Shown here one piece after another: positions 27,267 through 36,177 of a stretch of 64,000 bases of DNA. Both the position numbers and the translations under genes were made by a program. This stretch comes from Marinobacter zhejiangensis (GTDB lineage: Bacteria > Pseudomonadota > Gammaproteobacteria > Pseudomonadales > Oleiphilaceae). The notes beneath the pieces are model-generated. The model was given only the letters and a program-made list of their open reading frames with translations. It did no database searches and was not told the DNA's origin. The stretch's first letter is position 1, and each line of letters begins with the position of its first letter. The stretch is taken from positions 707,857-771,856 of the forward strand of contig NZ_FOUE01000002.1 of assembly GCF_900114775.1 (NCBI RefSeq), in the 5' to 3' direction.

Positions 27267-27668
27267 TTAACCCGCTCCCTTTAACCCCCCAGATGCTGCC
27301 AAGCCGAGCAAGCGACGAAATGTCGGGCACTCCATGTGGCTTGGGGCAGAGCAAGCAGCAGCATGCCGGAGCCCGTCCCGGGTTGCGGTGAGCTGCTGAA
27401 TGGTCCTGTCCAGCTCATCGGCCTTGTTCAGCAGCAACGCTCTGTCGATATTCGGGCTGCCTTTAGGCCCTAGCATGCGACCAATGTCATCCAGCGAAAA
27501 GCCGGCGGTGCGGCCCAGTCCGATCAGCGCCAATCGCTCAAGCACATTGGCGTTGAATACCCGGCGCAACCCGTGCCGGCCAATAGAACGGATTAATCCT
27601 TTCTCTTCATAAAAGCGCAATGTCGATGCGGGTAAGCCAGAACGTTTGGCTACTTCAGCGATGTCCAT
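27267..27668 (-). CDS. MerR-family regulator
   Basis: A 133-residue protein. The N-terminal MerR helix-turn-helix and wing read IAEVAKRSGLPASTLRFYEE then KGLIRSIGRHGLRRVF. A dimerisation helix follows, then a C-terminal Cys pair (ACSAPSHMECPTFRRLL). The Cys residues could bind a metal or sense redox, but this is inference. It is divergent from a DUF2938 gene, with a classical 19-bp-spaced MerR promoter between them. Confidence 0.87.
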   Translation of the reverse strand: MDIAEVAKRSGLPASTLRFYEEKGLIRSIGRHGLRRVFNANVLERLALIGLGRTAGFSLDDIGRMLGPKGSPNIDRALLLNKADELDRTIQQLTATRDGLRHAAACSAPSHMECPTFRRLLGLAASGGLKGAG

Positions 27669-27675
27669 AAACCCC

Positions 27676-27706
27676 TTGACCTCAAGTCGACTTTAAGTCG
27701 TACGCT
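27676..27706 (+). promoter_or_regulatory. MerR-type promoter and operator
   Basis: TTGACC (-35) and TACGCT (-10) are separated by 19 bases instead of 17, the hallmark of MerR-activated promoters. The spacer holds a dyad (CTCAAGT / ACTTTAAG). It faces the DUF2938 gene and lies just upstream of the MerR gene. Confidence 0.75.
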
Positions 27707-27744
27707 AACACCGGTTCGGTATCCAGACAAACAAAGGGGGAAGG

Positions 27745-28230
27745 ATGAACGACCTGTTAGCCGTAGTCGGTATCGGTGTTGGAGCAACCGCAGTGATGGA
27801 CATCTGGGGGATCGTGCGTAAACCGCTGCTCGGGGTCCCACCGCCAAACTATGGGATGGTGGGGCGCTGGATCGCTTACATGCCCCGCGGCCAATTTCGC
27901 CATGACGCCATTGCTGCGTCTTCTCCGATGCGTGGAGAAAACGTCATAGGGTGGGGGGCTCATTACCTGATAGGCATCGCATTTGCAGCCATGTTAATCG
28001 GGATATCGGGGACGTCGTGGATTCACAACCCGACGCCTGGACCTGCGCTCGCGGTTGGTATCGGCACCGTGGCCGCACCGTTCCTGTTAATGCAGCCTGG
28101 TATGGGGGCGGGAATAGCAGCATCCAGAACACCCAACCCTGCTACGGCCCGCCTGCACAGTCTCCTAACCCATGCAGTGTTTGGACTGGGGCTGTATGCA
28201 TCAGGCTGGGCACTGCGATTGTTGAACTAA
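27745..28230 (+). CDS. DUF2938 membrane protein
   Basis: A 161-residue protein with four membrane segments. Family features are TAVMDIWGIVRKPLLGVP, NYGMVGRWIAYMPRGQF, NVIGWGAHYLIGIAFA and PFLLMQPGMGAGIAAS. DUF2938 function is unknown. The divergent MerR promoter suggests induction by a small molecule or stress. Start at ATG 27745, after GGGGGAAGG. Confidence 0.85.
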   Translation: MNDLLAVVGIGVGATAVMDIWGIVRKPLLGVPPPNYGMVGRWIAYMPRGQFRHDAIAASSPMRGENVIGWGAHYLIGIAFAAMLIGISGTSWIHNPTPGPALAVGIGTVAAPFLLMQPGMGAGIAASRTPNPATARLHSLLTHAVFGLGLYASGWALRLLN

Positions 28231-28242
28231 TCTGAAATCAGA

Positions 28243-29232
28243 TCAGGAATTAGGGGGGGCGAGTTTGGATGCAAAGCGTTTTCGGTACTCTGCGGGTGTA
28301 ACTCCAACGAGCCGAACAAAAGCGCGCCTGAACGTATCAGAATCAGCAAACCCGCAAAGCGCCGCTACCTGTTTAGGTGCAAGCTGTCCCTGCTCGAGCA
28401 TGTGTCGTGCGGCATTAACTCGCGCCTCCTTGATCCATGTTGCCGGAGTGACACCAACTTCACTCCGAAACATTCGTGAAAAGTGGCGTGGGCTAAGATT
28501 CAGACGCTGGGCAAGGGTAGAAATACTATGGTCAAGATGTGGATTAGCCGCGATCCATCGTTGTAGCTCTTGGAGCGCCATATGGCCTGCCAGCGCGGCT
28601 TCACGATTGCGGCTAAATTGCATCTGGCCGCCCGGGCGTTTGAAGAACATCACTAGCTGGCTCGCGACCCGTTTCGCGATACTGCTCCCTAGATCCTCCT
28701 CCACAAGCGACAGTGCGAGATCCAGCCCGGCTGTTACGCCAGCCGCGGTGCGAAGAGGGCCATCGCTAATATGAATGGCATCTTTCTCAACGATTAATTC
28801 GGGGAACTTTTGTGCCAGCTGGTCAGCGACTGCCCAGTGAGTCGTGACTCGCCGCCCATGAAGCAACTCCGTCGCAGCAAGGAAAAATGCTCCGCTACAG
28901 ACGGAACCATAACGCCTTACCTTGGGGATCACCTGTTTAAGCCAGTTGGTTGTTGCATCGCCAGCGCGATACTCGGCTGCGTTTGGGCAACCAGCAACCA
29001 ACAGCGTATCAATGGACGGCTCAACGCCGTGGGAGATGATCAGGTCCGGCTCAAGACGTACCCCTGAGGAGCTGCATATTGGCCCTGGCTGTTCTGCCGC
29101 TACGACGAGTCGGTATGCTTGATATCCAGCCTGCACATTTGCCTCAGCGAAGACATCCAAAGGCCCGGATACGTCGAGGAGTTGTACGCCGGGCACGGTC
29201 ACTACAACGATTGTTTTTGTCTCTATATCCAT
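28243..29232 (-). CDS. GlxA-type regulator (DJ-1/PfpI plus AraC domains)
   Basis: A 329-residue regulator. Residues 1-190 are a DJ-1/PfpI-like domain (VVTVPGVQLLDVSGPLDVFA, and the nucleophile-elbow-like VCSGAFFLAATELLHG). Residues about 215-320 are an AraC helix-turn-helix pair (LAQRLNLSPRHFSRMF, VAALCGFADSDTFRRAFVRL). Such proteins sense small amides, nitriles or quaternary amines. A motif in its own leader recurs ahead of the two downstream divergent genes, so it probably controls them and itself. Confidence 0.87.
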   Translation of the reverse strand: MDIETKTIVVVTVPGVQLLDVSGPLDVFAEANVQAGYQAYRLVVAAEQPGPICSSSGVRLEPDLIISHGVEPSIDTLLVAGCPNAAEYRAGDATTNWLKQVIPKVRRYGSVCSGAFFLAATELLHGRRVTTHWAVADQLAQKFPELIVEKDAIHISDGPLRTAAGVTAGLDLALSLVEEDLGSSIAKRVASQLVMFFKRPGGQMQFSRNREAALAGHMALQELQRWIAANPHLDHSISTLAQRLNLSPRHFSRMFRSEVGVTPATWIKEARVNAARHMLEQGQLAPKQVAALCGFADSDTFRRAFVRLVGVTPAEYRKRFASKLAPPNS

Positions 29233-29248
29233 TTGCGGCTGTTTTAGT

Positions 29249-29300
29249 CTGAAAATGTCCTTAATTGAAGCACTAAGTTTGTTGAGGTCATGGTATCTCG
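29249..29300. promoter_or_regulatory. Candidate GlxA-regulator sites 1 and 2
   Basis: In the AT-rich leader between the GlxA-type gene and the YdhR-like gene, 29249-29269 read on the minus strand contains TTCAATTAAGGACATTTT. At 29280-29298 the plus strand contains TTGAGGTCATGGTATC. Both resemble the third copy at 29861-29882. Confidence 0.4.
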
Positions 29301-29446
29301 TTTTTATCCTGTTTGTATATTAAAAAACTTATGGGAAATGCTGTATTTTCAGTGATACTTTTGGTGTATTTATTTGTTGTTATTAATATTTTTTTGATAG
29401 TAATCAGGGTTAATTTTTTATTTATTGATTATAGGTGGTGCGCATT

Positions 29447-29758
29447 ATGATTACTGCTATAACAAAGTTTAGGCTTTCGAAACCGGTTTCTTTGGATGAG
29501 GCAAAGCGTATTTTTCAGACCACGATTCATAAATACAAGGGATTAGAAGGTCTGTTTATAAAATGCTATGTCATTTCTGATGATGGATATACGGTTGGTG
29601 GCATTTATCTCTGGAGATCTCGTAAGGATGCCGAGGCAGTTTACACCGAGCATTGGAAGAAGTTTGTTTTAGAAAAATATGGGTCGGAGCCGGAAATAAC
29701 GTACCTTGAAACGCCTGTTGTGGTCGATAATTTTTCACCGGATTTTATGAGTGATTGA
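29447..29758 (+). CDS. YdhR-family putative monooxygenase
   Basis: A roughly 103-residue dimeric alpha/beta-barrel-type protein. It begins MITAITKFRLSKPVSLDEAK and contains KGLEGLFIKCYVISDDGYTV, GGIYLWRSRKDAEAVY and EITYLETPVVVDN, typical of YdhR-like ferredoxin-fold monooxygenases (PF08803). The ATG at 29447 is used; 29435 is an alternative start. It follows a GlxA-regulator candidate site and precedes the HD-domain gene. Confidence 0.75.
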   Translation: MITAITKFRLSKPVSLDEAKRIFQTTIHKYKGLEGLFIKCYVISDDGYTVGGIYLWRSRKDAEAVYTEHWKKFVLEKYGSEPEITYLETPVVVDNFSPDFMSD

Positions 29759-29860
29759 GTTCTTTATGAACTCTTTCGATTGGAGGGCCTCGCAAGCCCG
29801 GATCAAGCACAACCCTTGACGGCTTGCTCAGCCTGAATATGTCTGTTATAGACGTATCAA

Positions 29861-29882
29861 GTCAATTGAGGACATGGTGTCT
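29861..29882 (+). promoter_or_regulatory. Candidate GlxA-regulator site 3
   Basis: TCAATTGAGGACATGGT, 46 bases before the HD-domain gene start, closely matches the motif in the GlxA-type gene leader (TCAATTAAGGACAT). The following bases (CTATTCTATCTGTACA) also align with those after site 2. Confidence 0.4.
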
Positions 29883-29927
29883 CCCCCTCTATTCTATCTG
29901 TACACGCAAAATCGAAAGGAGATACAC

Positions 29928-30569
29928 ATGTCGTTAATCAGTAAAGGCGCTTACATTCCTGACTCCAGGCTGGCCAGGGCAGTAACTGAATATGTCCGGG
30001 ATACTGAAACAGAGTTACTGTTCAACCATTCGAGCCGGGTGTACTGTTTTGGCGCGCTAGCCGGCTTACAGCGGGGGCTGCAGTTTGATCGCGAGTTGCT
30101 GTATGCCGGGGCCATGTTCCACGACATTGGCCTGATGCCGAGCCACAGTAGTAAACAGGAGCGGTTCGAGGTGGATGGAGCCAATGCTGCTCGCGATTTC
30201 CTCCGTAGCTATGGCATACCTGAAGAAGACGTCTACACCGTCTGGACGGCAATTGCGCTGCATACCACGCCAGGTATTCCGGTCCATATGCATCCTGTTG
30301 TCGCGCTTGTCACTGCAGGTGTTGAAATGGATGTTCTTGGGCTGACCTACCAGGACTACAGCGATGATGACAGAGAGGCCGTCGTCAACGCCTTTCCACG
30401 TAGCCCTGGCTTTAAAGAAGAAATTATTCAGTCGTTTTATGACGGCATCAAACATAAGCCGGACACCACGTTTGGTAACGTGAAGGCCGATGTGATCTCT
30501 GATAAGGAACCGCATTTTCACGGCGGAAATTTTTGCAGTGTGATCCGTTGCTCGGCCTGGCACGGTTGA
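29928..30569 (+). CDS. HD-domain protein, cyanamide hydratase-like
   Basis: A 213-residue metal-dependent HD-superfamily protein. It has FNHSSRVYCFGALAG (first His), AGAMFHDIGLMPSH (HD), AIALHTTPGIPVHMHP and GVEMDVLGL (last Asp). The arrangement matches Ddi2/Ddi3-type cyanamide hydratases and related bacterial proteins. It would convert a small nitrile or amide-type compound, but the substrate is not known. ATG 29928 follows AAAGGAGAT. Shared upstream motifs point to control by the GlxA-type regulator. Confidence 0.8.
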   Translation: MSLISKGAYIPDSRLARAVTEYVRDTETELLFNHSSRVYCFGALAGLQRGLQFDRELLYAGAMFHDIGLMPSHSSKQERFEVDGANAARDFLRSYGIPEEDVYTVWTAIALHTTPGIPVHMHPVVALVTAGVEMDVLGLTYQDYSDDDREAVVNAFPRSPGFKEEIIQSFYDGIKHKPDTTFGNVKADVISDKEPHFHGGNFCSVIRCSAWHG

Positions 30570-30638
30570 GTGTATCTGTGAGGCAGGGCAGACTGCTGGT
30601 GTGCCCCCATAATGCCGTGTTTTGAAGGAGCGTTCATT

Positions 30639-31259
30639 GTGACCTTAACGACCATCCTACTGTTCATACCTGCGTGCTTTGCTTTGAACATGGCGCCGGG
30701 TCCAAACAACCTTCTTTCTATGGCAAACGCAAGACGTTACGGGGCAAGGGCGGCCTGCTGCGCAGGAGTAGGTCGTCTTTTAGCCTTCGTGGGTATGATT
30801 ACATTGGCTGCGACGGGACTCGCAACCGTGTTATACACATCTGAAACGTTGTTTCTCACAATAAAGGTTGCTGGCGGGCTCTATCTACTTTGGTTGGCAT
30901 ACCAACTATGGACTGCCGACCCTTCCGACAGAGAACAGGACGCAGTGGGTGGAAAAAGCCTGTTTCAGCTAGCGAGACAGGAGTTCTTTCTGGCGGCTGG
31001 AAATCCCAAGGCTATCCTGATTTTTACCGCATTCCTGCCCCAATTCGTTGACCCGGCAGGTTCAATTGAAATGCAATTTTTGATTCTAGGTGGACTGTTT
31101 ATAACCCTTGAATGGGTAGCCATTGCGGGGTATGCCTTTTTTGGAAAAGCAATGGGCCACTGGTTTTCCCGCCCCTCGTTACGGAAATTGTTCAACAGGC
31201 TTTGCGCGGGGTTGCTTGGCTGCGCCGGGGTTGGGCTTCTACTCGCCCACCGTGAATGA
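30639..31259 (+). CDS. LysE-family amino-acid exporter
   Basis: A roughly 206-residue membrane protein with six membrane segments. It contains the family stretch FALNMAPGPNNLLSMANARR near the start, LYLLWLAYQLW and QEFFLAAGNPKAILIFTAFLP. It is an exporter of amino acids or derivatives (RhtB/LysE superfamily). GTG 30639 with GAAGGAG seven to eight bases upstream is a better start than the in-frame ATG at 30612. Confidence 0.85.
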   Translation: MTLTTILLFIPACFALNMAPGPNNLLSMANARRYGARAACCAGVGRLLAFVGMITLAATGLATVLYTSETLFLTIKVAGGLYLLWLAYQLWTADPSDREQDAVGGKSLFQLARQEFFLAAGNPKAILIFTAFLPQFVDPAGSIEMQFLILGGLFITLEWVAIAGYAFFGKAMGHWFSRPSLRKLFNRLCAGLLGCAGVGLLLAHRE

Positions 31260-31342
31260 ACGGGCAAGCTTGCGGGTAGACTAATCGCTGCGCTCCAATG
31301 ATGGCGGTGTTGCGGGTGTTAATTTAAGGAAGAAATAATTTC

Positions 31343-31759
31343 ATGAGTGATCTATTTGAGTTTGGTAAATCTATTTTAGAGTCGCAACCTTTTAGCAAGT
31401 TAATTGGAGCAGAGCTAACTCTTTTTGAAGAAGGTAGCGCAGAAATCAGTTTGGTGGTCAAAGACGACTTAAAACAGCAGCATGGCTTTGTTCATGGCGG
31501 TATAGTGAGCTATTTGGCCGATAACTGCCTGACTTATGCCGGAGGTTCTGTACTCGGTGATAGCGTAACGTCGGAGTACAAAATTAACTATGTTCGACCA
31601 GCAATTGGTCAGAAGTTAATTGCAAAATCCAGTGTGATATCGCACGGTAAAACGCAAGCTGTATGTGACTGTAAAGTCTATGCACTCAACAATGATACTG
31701 AGGTTTTGGTCGCGGTAGCACAGGGGACAATCAATAAAGCAAATAAGCCCAAAAATTGA
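31343..31759 (+). CDS. PaaI-family hotdog thioesterase
   Basis: A 138-residue hotdog-fold protein. It has QQHGFVHGGIVSYLADNCLT (catalytic motif HGG with following Asp), SVTSEYKINYVRPA and a C-terminal DTEVLVAVAQGTINK. PaaI-type thioesterases hydrolyse aryl- or acyl-CoA esters. It converges on a TetR gene, which divergently faces an enoyl-CoA hydratase; the set may process an unknown CoA ester (inferred). Confidence 0.85.
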   Translation: MSDLFEFGKSILESQPFSKLIGAELTLFEEGSAEISLVVKDDLKQQHGFVHGGIVSYLADNCLTYAGGSVLGDSVTSEYKINYVRPAIGQKLIAKSSVISHGKTQAVCDCKVYALNNDTEVLVAVAQGTINKANKPKN

Positions 31760-31802
31760 TTGGATATTTTAACTTCTCTACAAACTACGTCTATGCAGAA
31801 GT

Positions 31803-32390
31803 TTAATGGTCCTCGGGGGGCATTTCATGAGCGACTAGCAATGCCGCAGCGTTTCCGGATTCGCGTATATAGACCGGATCGTGATGAACCAGCATCGTGG
31901 ATAATGCCCCCTCTAGCAAGAGAAAAACGTACCGGGCCGTAACTTCTGCATTTTTAAGACTGCCGTGACAGAATTCCTCGGATAACCAACTTTCAACATT
32001 TTTCTTGTGTAGCGACGCTGCTTTGATAGCCGGGTGACCTGGTTTATTGGCAAGTTCGCCCGCAGTACGCTGAAACCCGCACCCCCGCCATTTGGGGTGG
32101 CTTGTGATTTCGGCAATGCCATTAAACACCGCTCGAATTTTATCTGTGATATCACCTTCCTGCTCATCAAACCATTTCTTATATACGTGAAGGTTTAATT
32201 GATCTCTGGAGCTTAGGTACTCAGTAATCAGTTCATCCTTGCTTTGAAAATGATAGTACAGAGTTCGCTTGGTGATACCGGCTTTTTCTGCAATTGCGTC
32301 AACGCTAGTTGCCCTGATTCCTGTCATATAAAACAGAGAGTTAGCAGCTTCTATGATGCGCCTTTTGGTGTTGTTTTTTGTATCAGTCAT
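31803..32390 (-). CDS. TetR/AcrR-family regulator
   Basis: A 195-residue regulator. The N-terminal helix-turn-helix reads RIIEAANSLFYMTGIRATSV then AGITKRTLYYHFQSKDELIT. The ligand domain is a generic TetR C-terminal fold. It is divergent from the enoyl-CoA hydratase. An imperfect dyad (TTTGTGTATACC ... GTGTACAAAA) in the intergenic region could be its operator. Confidence 0.85.
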   Translation of the reverse strand: MTDTKNNTKRRIIEAANSLFYMTGIRATSVDAIAEKAGITKRTLYYHFQSKDELITEYLSSRDQLNLHVYKKWFDEQEGDITDKIRAVFNGIAEITSHPKWRGCGFQRTAGELANKPGHPAIKAASLHKKNVESWLSEEFCHGSLKNAEVTARYVFLLLEGALSTMLVHHDPVYIRESGNAAALLVAHEMPPEDH

Positions 32391-32475
32391 TTGTGTATAC
32401 CGTATAGTGAGTGTACAAAATCCTAGTCCACGAATATCCTTTTTTCAACAGCCAATAACCTGTGAGGATTACGTG

Positions 32476-33267
32476 ATGAAGCGGATTATTTTTTACGAAA
32501 GAATAGGTGAAATAGCGCTGCTGATATTAAATCGTCCAGAGAAACTAAACGCATTAAATTACGCGATTAACGATCGGCTGATGGAACTGCTTGATGACAT
32601 TGAAAGTGACCCTTCCATTCGCGCCATAATTTTAACGGGAGCGGGAGATAAGGCCTTTTCAGCAGGCGGGGATATTCACGAATTCACTGAAAGCATCAAG
32701 CAAGGAGGCGATGTTGCGGTTAGAGAGTTCGTGCGTCGAGGGCAATGCATGACATCAAGGATCGAGTCCTTCCCAAAACCAATTATTGTTGCGGTGAATG
32801 GCATTGCATTTGGTGGCGGGTGTGAGATTACCGAAGCAGCACATTTGGCTGTTGCCAGTGAAAATGCTGTGTTCGCAAAGCCTGAAATTAACATAGGGAT
32901 TCCCCCTACGTTTGGCGGAACCCAGCGCTTGCCCCGGCTGGCCGGACGAAAGCGTGCTTTAGAACTGTTGCTAACCGGCGACAGTTTTTCGCCTGAGCGC
33001 GCGTATGAAATGGGCCTGGTCAACCAGGTTGTTCCCCATGACGAGCTGATACCAACAGCTATTCAACTGGCTAATCGTATCTTGCAGCATTCCCCTTTAG
33101 CTGCCGCCCGCATTATTTCCGCAGTAACTCGGGGCCTAAATACGACTATTGGGGAGGGGCTTGAAATAGAGAAAGAGCAGTTCGCACGTATGGTCCAGAC
33201 TGAGGATGTTATTGCAGGCCTGGAGGCCTGGATTGAGCGCCGAAAGCCCGTTTATACGGGGCAATAA
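32476..33267 (+). CDS. Enoyl-CoA hydratase/isomerase family protein
   Basis: A 263-residue crotonase-fold protein. It has LILNRPEKLNALNYAINDRL, the oxyanion-hole GAGDKAFSAGGDIHEF, AVNGIAFGGGCEITEAAHLA and KPEINIGIPPTFGGTQRLPR. One Glu in the second helix region (the E of EITEAA or PEINIG) fits the catalytic set of hydratases. The start used is ATG 32476 after GTGAGGATT. It is divergent from the TetR gene and probably acts in acyl-CoA breakdown. Confidence 0.88.
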   Translation: MKRIIFYERIGEIALLILNRPEKLNALNYAINDRLMELLDDIESDPSIRAIILTGAGDKAFSAGGDIHEFTESIKQGGDVAVREFVRRGQCMTSRIESFPKPIIVAVNGIAFGGGCEITEAAHLAVASENAVFAKPEINIGIPPTFGGTQRLPRLAGRKRALELLLTGDSFSPERAYEMGLVNQVVPHDELIPTAIQLANRILQHSPLAAARIISAVTRGLNTTIGEGLEIEKEQFARMVQTEDVIAGLEAWIERRKPVYTGQ

Positions 33268-33432
33268 GGGTCGCGCTGAACCTTGGGGGCAGGTGCTGTC
33301 TTTTGCTTTTTTCTCTTCTGTCCGTGAAGCCGGGGAGGGCTTGACGTGCAAGGCAGTGCCTACCCCGGGTCTGTTTGTGCATCCTCTCCGCCCTAAGAGC
33401 CTTGTGCTCCATTCCTTATGAAGGCTTCAGGA

Positions 33433-33915
33433 CTAGTACTCCCTGATTTCAAGGCACTCTATTACCTTATTGCCGTGCTCCGGCCCGACCTGACGGACAA
33501 TGGTACTTTTCATGGCCTGCACGTACTCAGGCTGAATAGTAAAGTCGTCGTCGTAAAGCTGGTCGCCGGCATCAGCGACTATGTCGGACAGTTCGCCAAA
33601 ACACCGGAGCATGTCACCCAGGCTGGCAAACAATAAAACGGGGTTCCAGCCACCCGCGCCATGGCGGTCAAACAGTACCTGGTGGTTCTCAGCGCTATAA
33701 ATCAATGGGTCCGCATTTGAGGCGCCAAACACGATCCAGTGTTCCTTCCAGTTCTCTGAACGCTCTCCCGTTAACCCGTGCCATCGATAACCTTCCTGGA
33801 AGCGGGTCAGCTGTTCAGCATCAGGAAATTCGAATAGCTCGAAGCCTATGTCGATCTGTCGTGATGGGGGGATGTTTTGGCTCAAAAATGCCTGAAGTTC
33901 TCTTGGTATATCCAT
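33433..33915 (-). CDS. SUKH-like immunity-type protein
   Basis: A 160-residue acidic protein with the stretch HWIVFGASNADPLIYSAENH and later NPVLLFASLGDMLRCFGELS, reminiscent of SUKH proteins and similar in pattern to the protein at 25473. A toxin partner is not visible. The family call is tentative. Confidence 0.5.
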   Translation of the reverse strand: MDIPRELQAFLSQNIPPSRQIDIGFELFEFPDAEQLTRFQEGYRWHGLTGERSENWKEHWIVFGASNADPLIYSAENHQVLFDRHGAGGWNPVLLFASLGDMLRCFGELSDIVADAGDQLYDDDFTIQPEYVQAMKSTIVRQVGPEHGNKVIECLEIREY

Positions 33916-33939
33916 AGCGTTACGCTCGATCGTTGTTGG

Positions 33940-34464
33940 TCAGGGGCAGGGGTGCGTAGCGGGTTTGTTAGCGGCGGCTCTACAGATTTGGTCTGCACGC
34001 TTGAGCAGAACCGGAATGCGGTGCTTCCCAAACATACCTGAAACATGGCGCTTGGCCGCGTCCAGATCTCCCGTTGTCGTGACATACAGCGGGTTCTTGC
34101 TCTCGCCTCTGTGTATCTCATAATTTGGCTCTATACCCGAAAACGCTTTCTTGGCGACCCCAATAACTTCAATGTCGTTCGAAAGAGCATCGAAGAGCCG
34201 TTTTCCCAGGCCGGGTTTCTGGTTGCCATCAAGGTAGACATAGCCGTCTATGACGATACACGCAGGCGTTAGCTTGTGCTCATCGATCAGCCTCAGGATG
34301 CAGGGCAGTTCTCGCTTGTAAAAGTTGCCAGGTACGTATTCTTCGACATCGTGCAATGTTGATACGTATTCCGCGATTGGTGTTTGTGCCTCCCAATCGC
34401 TGAACAAAACGCCACCAATAAAGGCGGATTGTTCACTATATTGGACATCAATCGCCAGTATCAT
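33940..34464 (-). CDS. Endonuclease V-like protein
   Basis: A roughly 174-residue protein starting ILAIDVQYSEQSAFIGGVLF (conserved first Asp). It then has CIVIDGYVYLDGNQKPGLGK and KNPLYVTTTGDLDAAKRHVS, matching the core of the endonuclease V family, which cuts DNA or RNA near deoxyinosine or inosine. It is shorter than E. coli Nfi (about 223 residues) and lacks the usual N-terminal extension. AAGGG lies eight bases before ATG 34464. Confidence 0.65.
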   Translation of the reverse strand: MILAIDVQYSEQSAFIGGVLFSDWEAQTPIAEYVSTLHDVEEYVPGNFYKRELPCILRLIDEHKLTPACIVIDGYVYLDGNQKPGLGKRLFDALSNDIEVIGVAKKAFSGIEPNYEIHRGESKNPLYVTTTGDLDAAKRHVSGMFGKHRIPVLLKRADQICRAAANKPATHPCP

Positions 34465-34581
34465 GCACACAGCCCTTTATAAAACCCGTTATAAAACCCA
34501 TCGTCATCTTCTCGCCCTGTGCGATAGGCTCGCTAGTTTCGGGAGCAGGCAAAAGCAGGGCTTGCCCCCGAGACTGTGACC

Positions 34582-34917
34582 TCAACGTTTGTTCCTTCCT
34601 GTAAACTGGATGATATTACTAGGAAATTTCATCGACTCCACCTCTTCAGAAAAACCCGTTGCAACATTCAAAACGGTCTTGCTGACCCAAGCATACTGCT
34701 TTGAAAACGGAGGCCAGTAGTCACCGAGCCCCAGTGCGTCATTAATCACCAGAACCTGTCCATCACAGTCTGGACCAGCACCGATCCCAATCGTTGGAAT
34801 CGACAAAGCCCTGGTAATGTCACCGGCCAGTGCATAAGGAATGTGTTCAAGCACCACCATGAATACGCCAGCCTCTTGTATCGTTTGGGCATCCGTCCCG
34901 TAGGGCAGCAAACCCAA
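34582..34917 (-). pseudogene. panB: panB remnant (C-terminal part only)
   Basis: 111 residues matching the C-terminal 40 percent of ketopantoate hydroxymethyltransferase: AGVFMVVLEHIPYALAGDIT then ALSIPTIGIGAGPDCDGQVL and LGLGDYWPPF. A full enzyme is about 265 residues. The frame is closed by stop codons just upstream of about 34,930, and the N-terminal metal-binding half is missing. It lies 38 bases past the FAD monooxygenase gene, apparently cut off by a rearrangement. Confidence 0.7.
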
Positions 34918-34954
34918 AGCAATAAGGACTCGGTCACGCTGTCATCAGCTCCAT

Positions 34955-36073
34955 TTAAACCACCTCTAACCCCAGCATCCAGAATTGGCTTAATTGCTCG
35001 GGCGAGATACCTGTAGCTGGGGGCTGAGGTTCAGGGTGGTGTCCAAAAATCCTTTGTGCAACCTGCCTGCCAACCGCTTGAGCCGCAGAAGTCTTGTCAA
35101 TGCGCTGCTGATAGAACTCCGTCAGGGCATCCTCGATGGTTCCCTGTTCACCCAACAGCCGGTCAAGGTGCCAGGCATCTTCCAGCGCCTGACATGCACC
35201 CTGGCCTGAGGTTGGCAAGGGGGCATGGGCTGCATCCCCAATAATAAGAACATTGTCCCGATGCCAATAGGGCAGGGCATCAAGGTCGTGAACGAAAATG
35301 CGGTTGAGAGAGGCGGTATCGTAGGTTTTCAGCACTTTCTTTACCGGGTCTGGCCAGCCCTGAAAGCGCTGATGCATTTCATCATACCAGGTGGATAGGG
35401 GGCGTTCTCTATCGATAGGCGCGTTCCATGCTCCGGCCCAAAAACACACGCCGGCTTTGGCCGGGACAATCCCAAAGCGCTCGCCGGGGCCTCGAAAATC
35501 ATGAATGGCGTGATCCAAAGTGTCATCCACCCGTTCACTGATACCAATAATATTAATAAACCCCTGGTAGCGGGGGCGTACCCCGCTTGGAAACAACGTC
35601 TGACGTACCACCGAGTTCATTCGACCATCTGCGCCGACCACCAACTCGAAGTCCTGTTTCAATTCGCTGATGTCCTGCGCCGTCATTGGGCAACCAAAGT
35701 GTATTTTGACGCCCAGATCATCTAACGCGCTGGCCAGTAGGTTCATCAGGTCACGGCGCAATACGGTCACGCTGGGGAAACCGCTCAGGGCATTCACCTT
35801 ACTGATATCAAACTCACCCTGCAGGGTGCCAAAGTGATCGAACTGGCGCATAGCTTGGGGCGTGCCCCCAATGCGCTCTACCTCTGTCTGTAACTCCATC
35901 TGTCGCAACACAAAAAGGGCGTTTGGCCATAAGGTCACCCCGGCGCCAATGGACGAGATCCGGTTGCCACGTTCGTACAGACTCACCTGATAGCCTCGTT
36001 TGGTGGCGAGTATCGCCAATGCTATCCCTGCAACGCCTGCACCGACGATGGCTATTCGATGGGGGTTATTCAT
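34955..36073 (-). CDS. FAD-dependent monooxygenase (salicylate hydroxylase-like)
   Basis: A roughly 372-residue class A flavoprotein monooxygenase. It has the dinucleotide motif IAIVGAGVAGIALAILATKR, the DG motif ELVVGADGRMNSVVRQTLF and the GD motif NVLIIGDAAHAPLPTSGQGA. It would hydroxylate an aromatic substrate with NAD(P)H and O2. AAAGAGGTAG precedes ATG 36073. It is divergent from a LysR regulator, the usual arrangement for inducible aromatic catabolism. Confidence 0.85.
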   Translation of the reverse strand: MNNPHRIAIVGAGVAGIALAILATKRGYQVSLYERGNRISSIGAGVTLWPNALFVLRQMELQTEVERIGGTPQAMRQFDHFGTLQGEFDISKVNALSGFPSVTVLRRDLMNLLASALDDLGVKIHFGCPMTAQDISELKQDFELVVGADGRMNSVVRQTLFPSGVRPRYQGFINIIGISERVDDTLDHAIHDFRGPGERFGIVPAKAGVCFWAGAWNAPIDRERPLSTWYDEMHQRFQGWPDPVKKVLKTYDTASLNRIFVHDLDALPYWHRDNVLIIGDAAHAPLPTSGQGACQALEDAWHLDRLLGEQGTIEDALTEFYQQRIDKTSAAQAVGRQVAQRIFGHHPEPQPPATGISPEQLSQFWMLGLEVV

Positions 36074-36177
36074 CTGCTCTACCTCTTTCGCTGGCTTTGG
36101 TAGAGATTGTTTCAAGGCCATTATCTGGGATAAACAGGGTAGTATTGTATTGTTAATCCCATTCAGTGAGAGAAATC

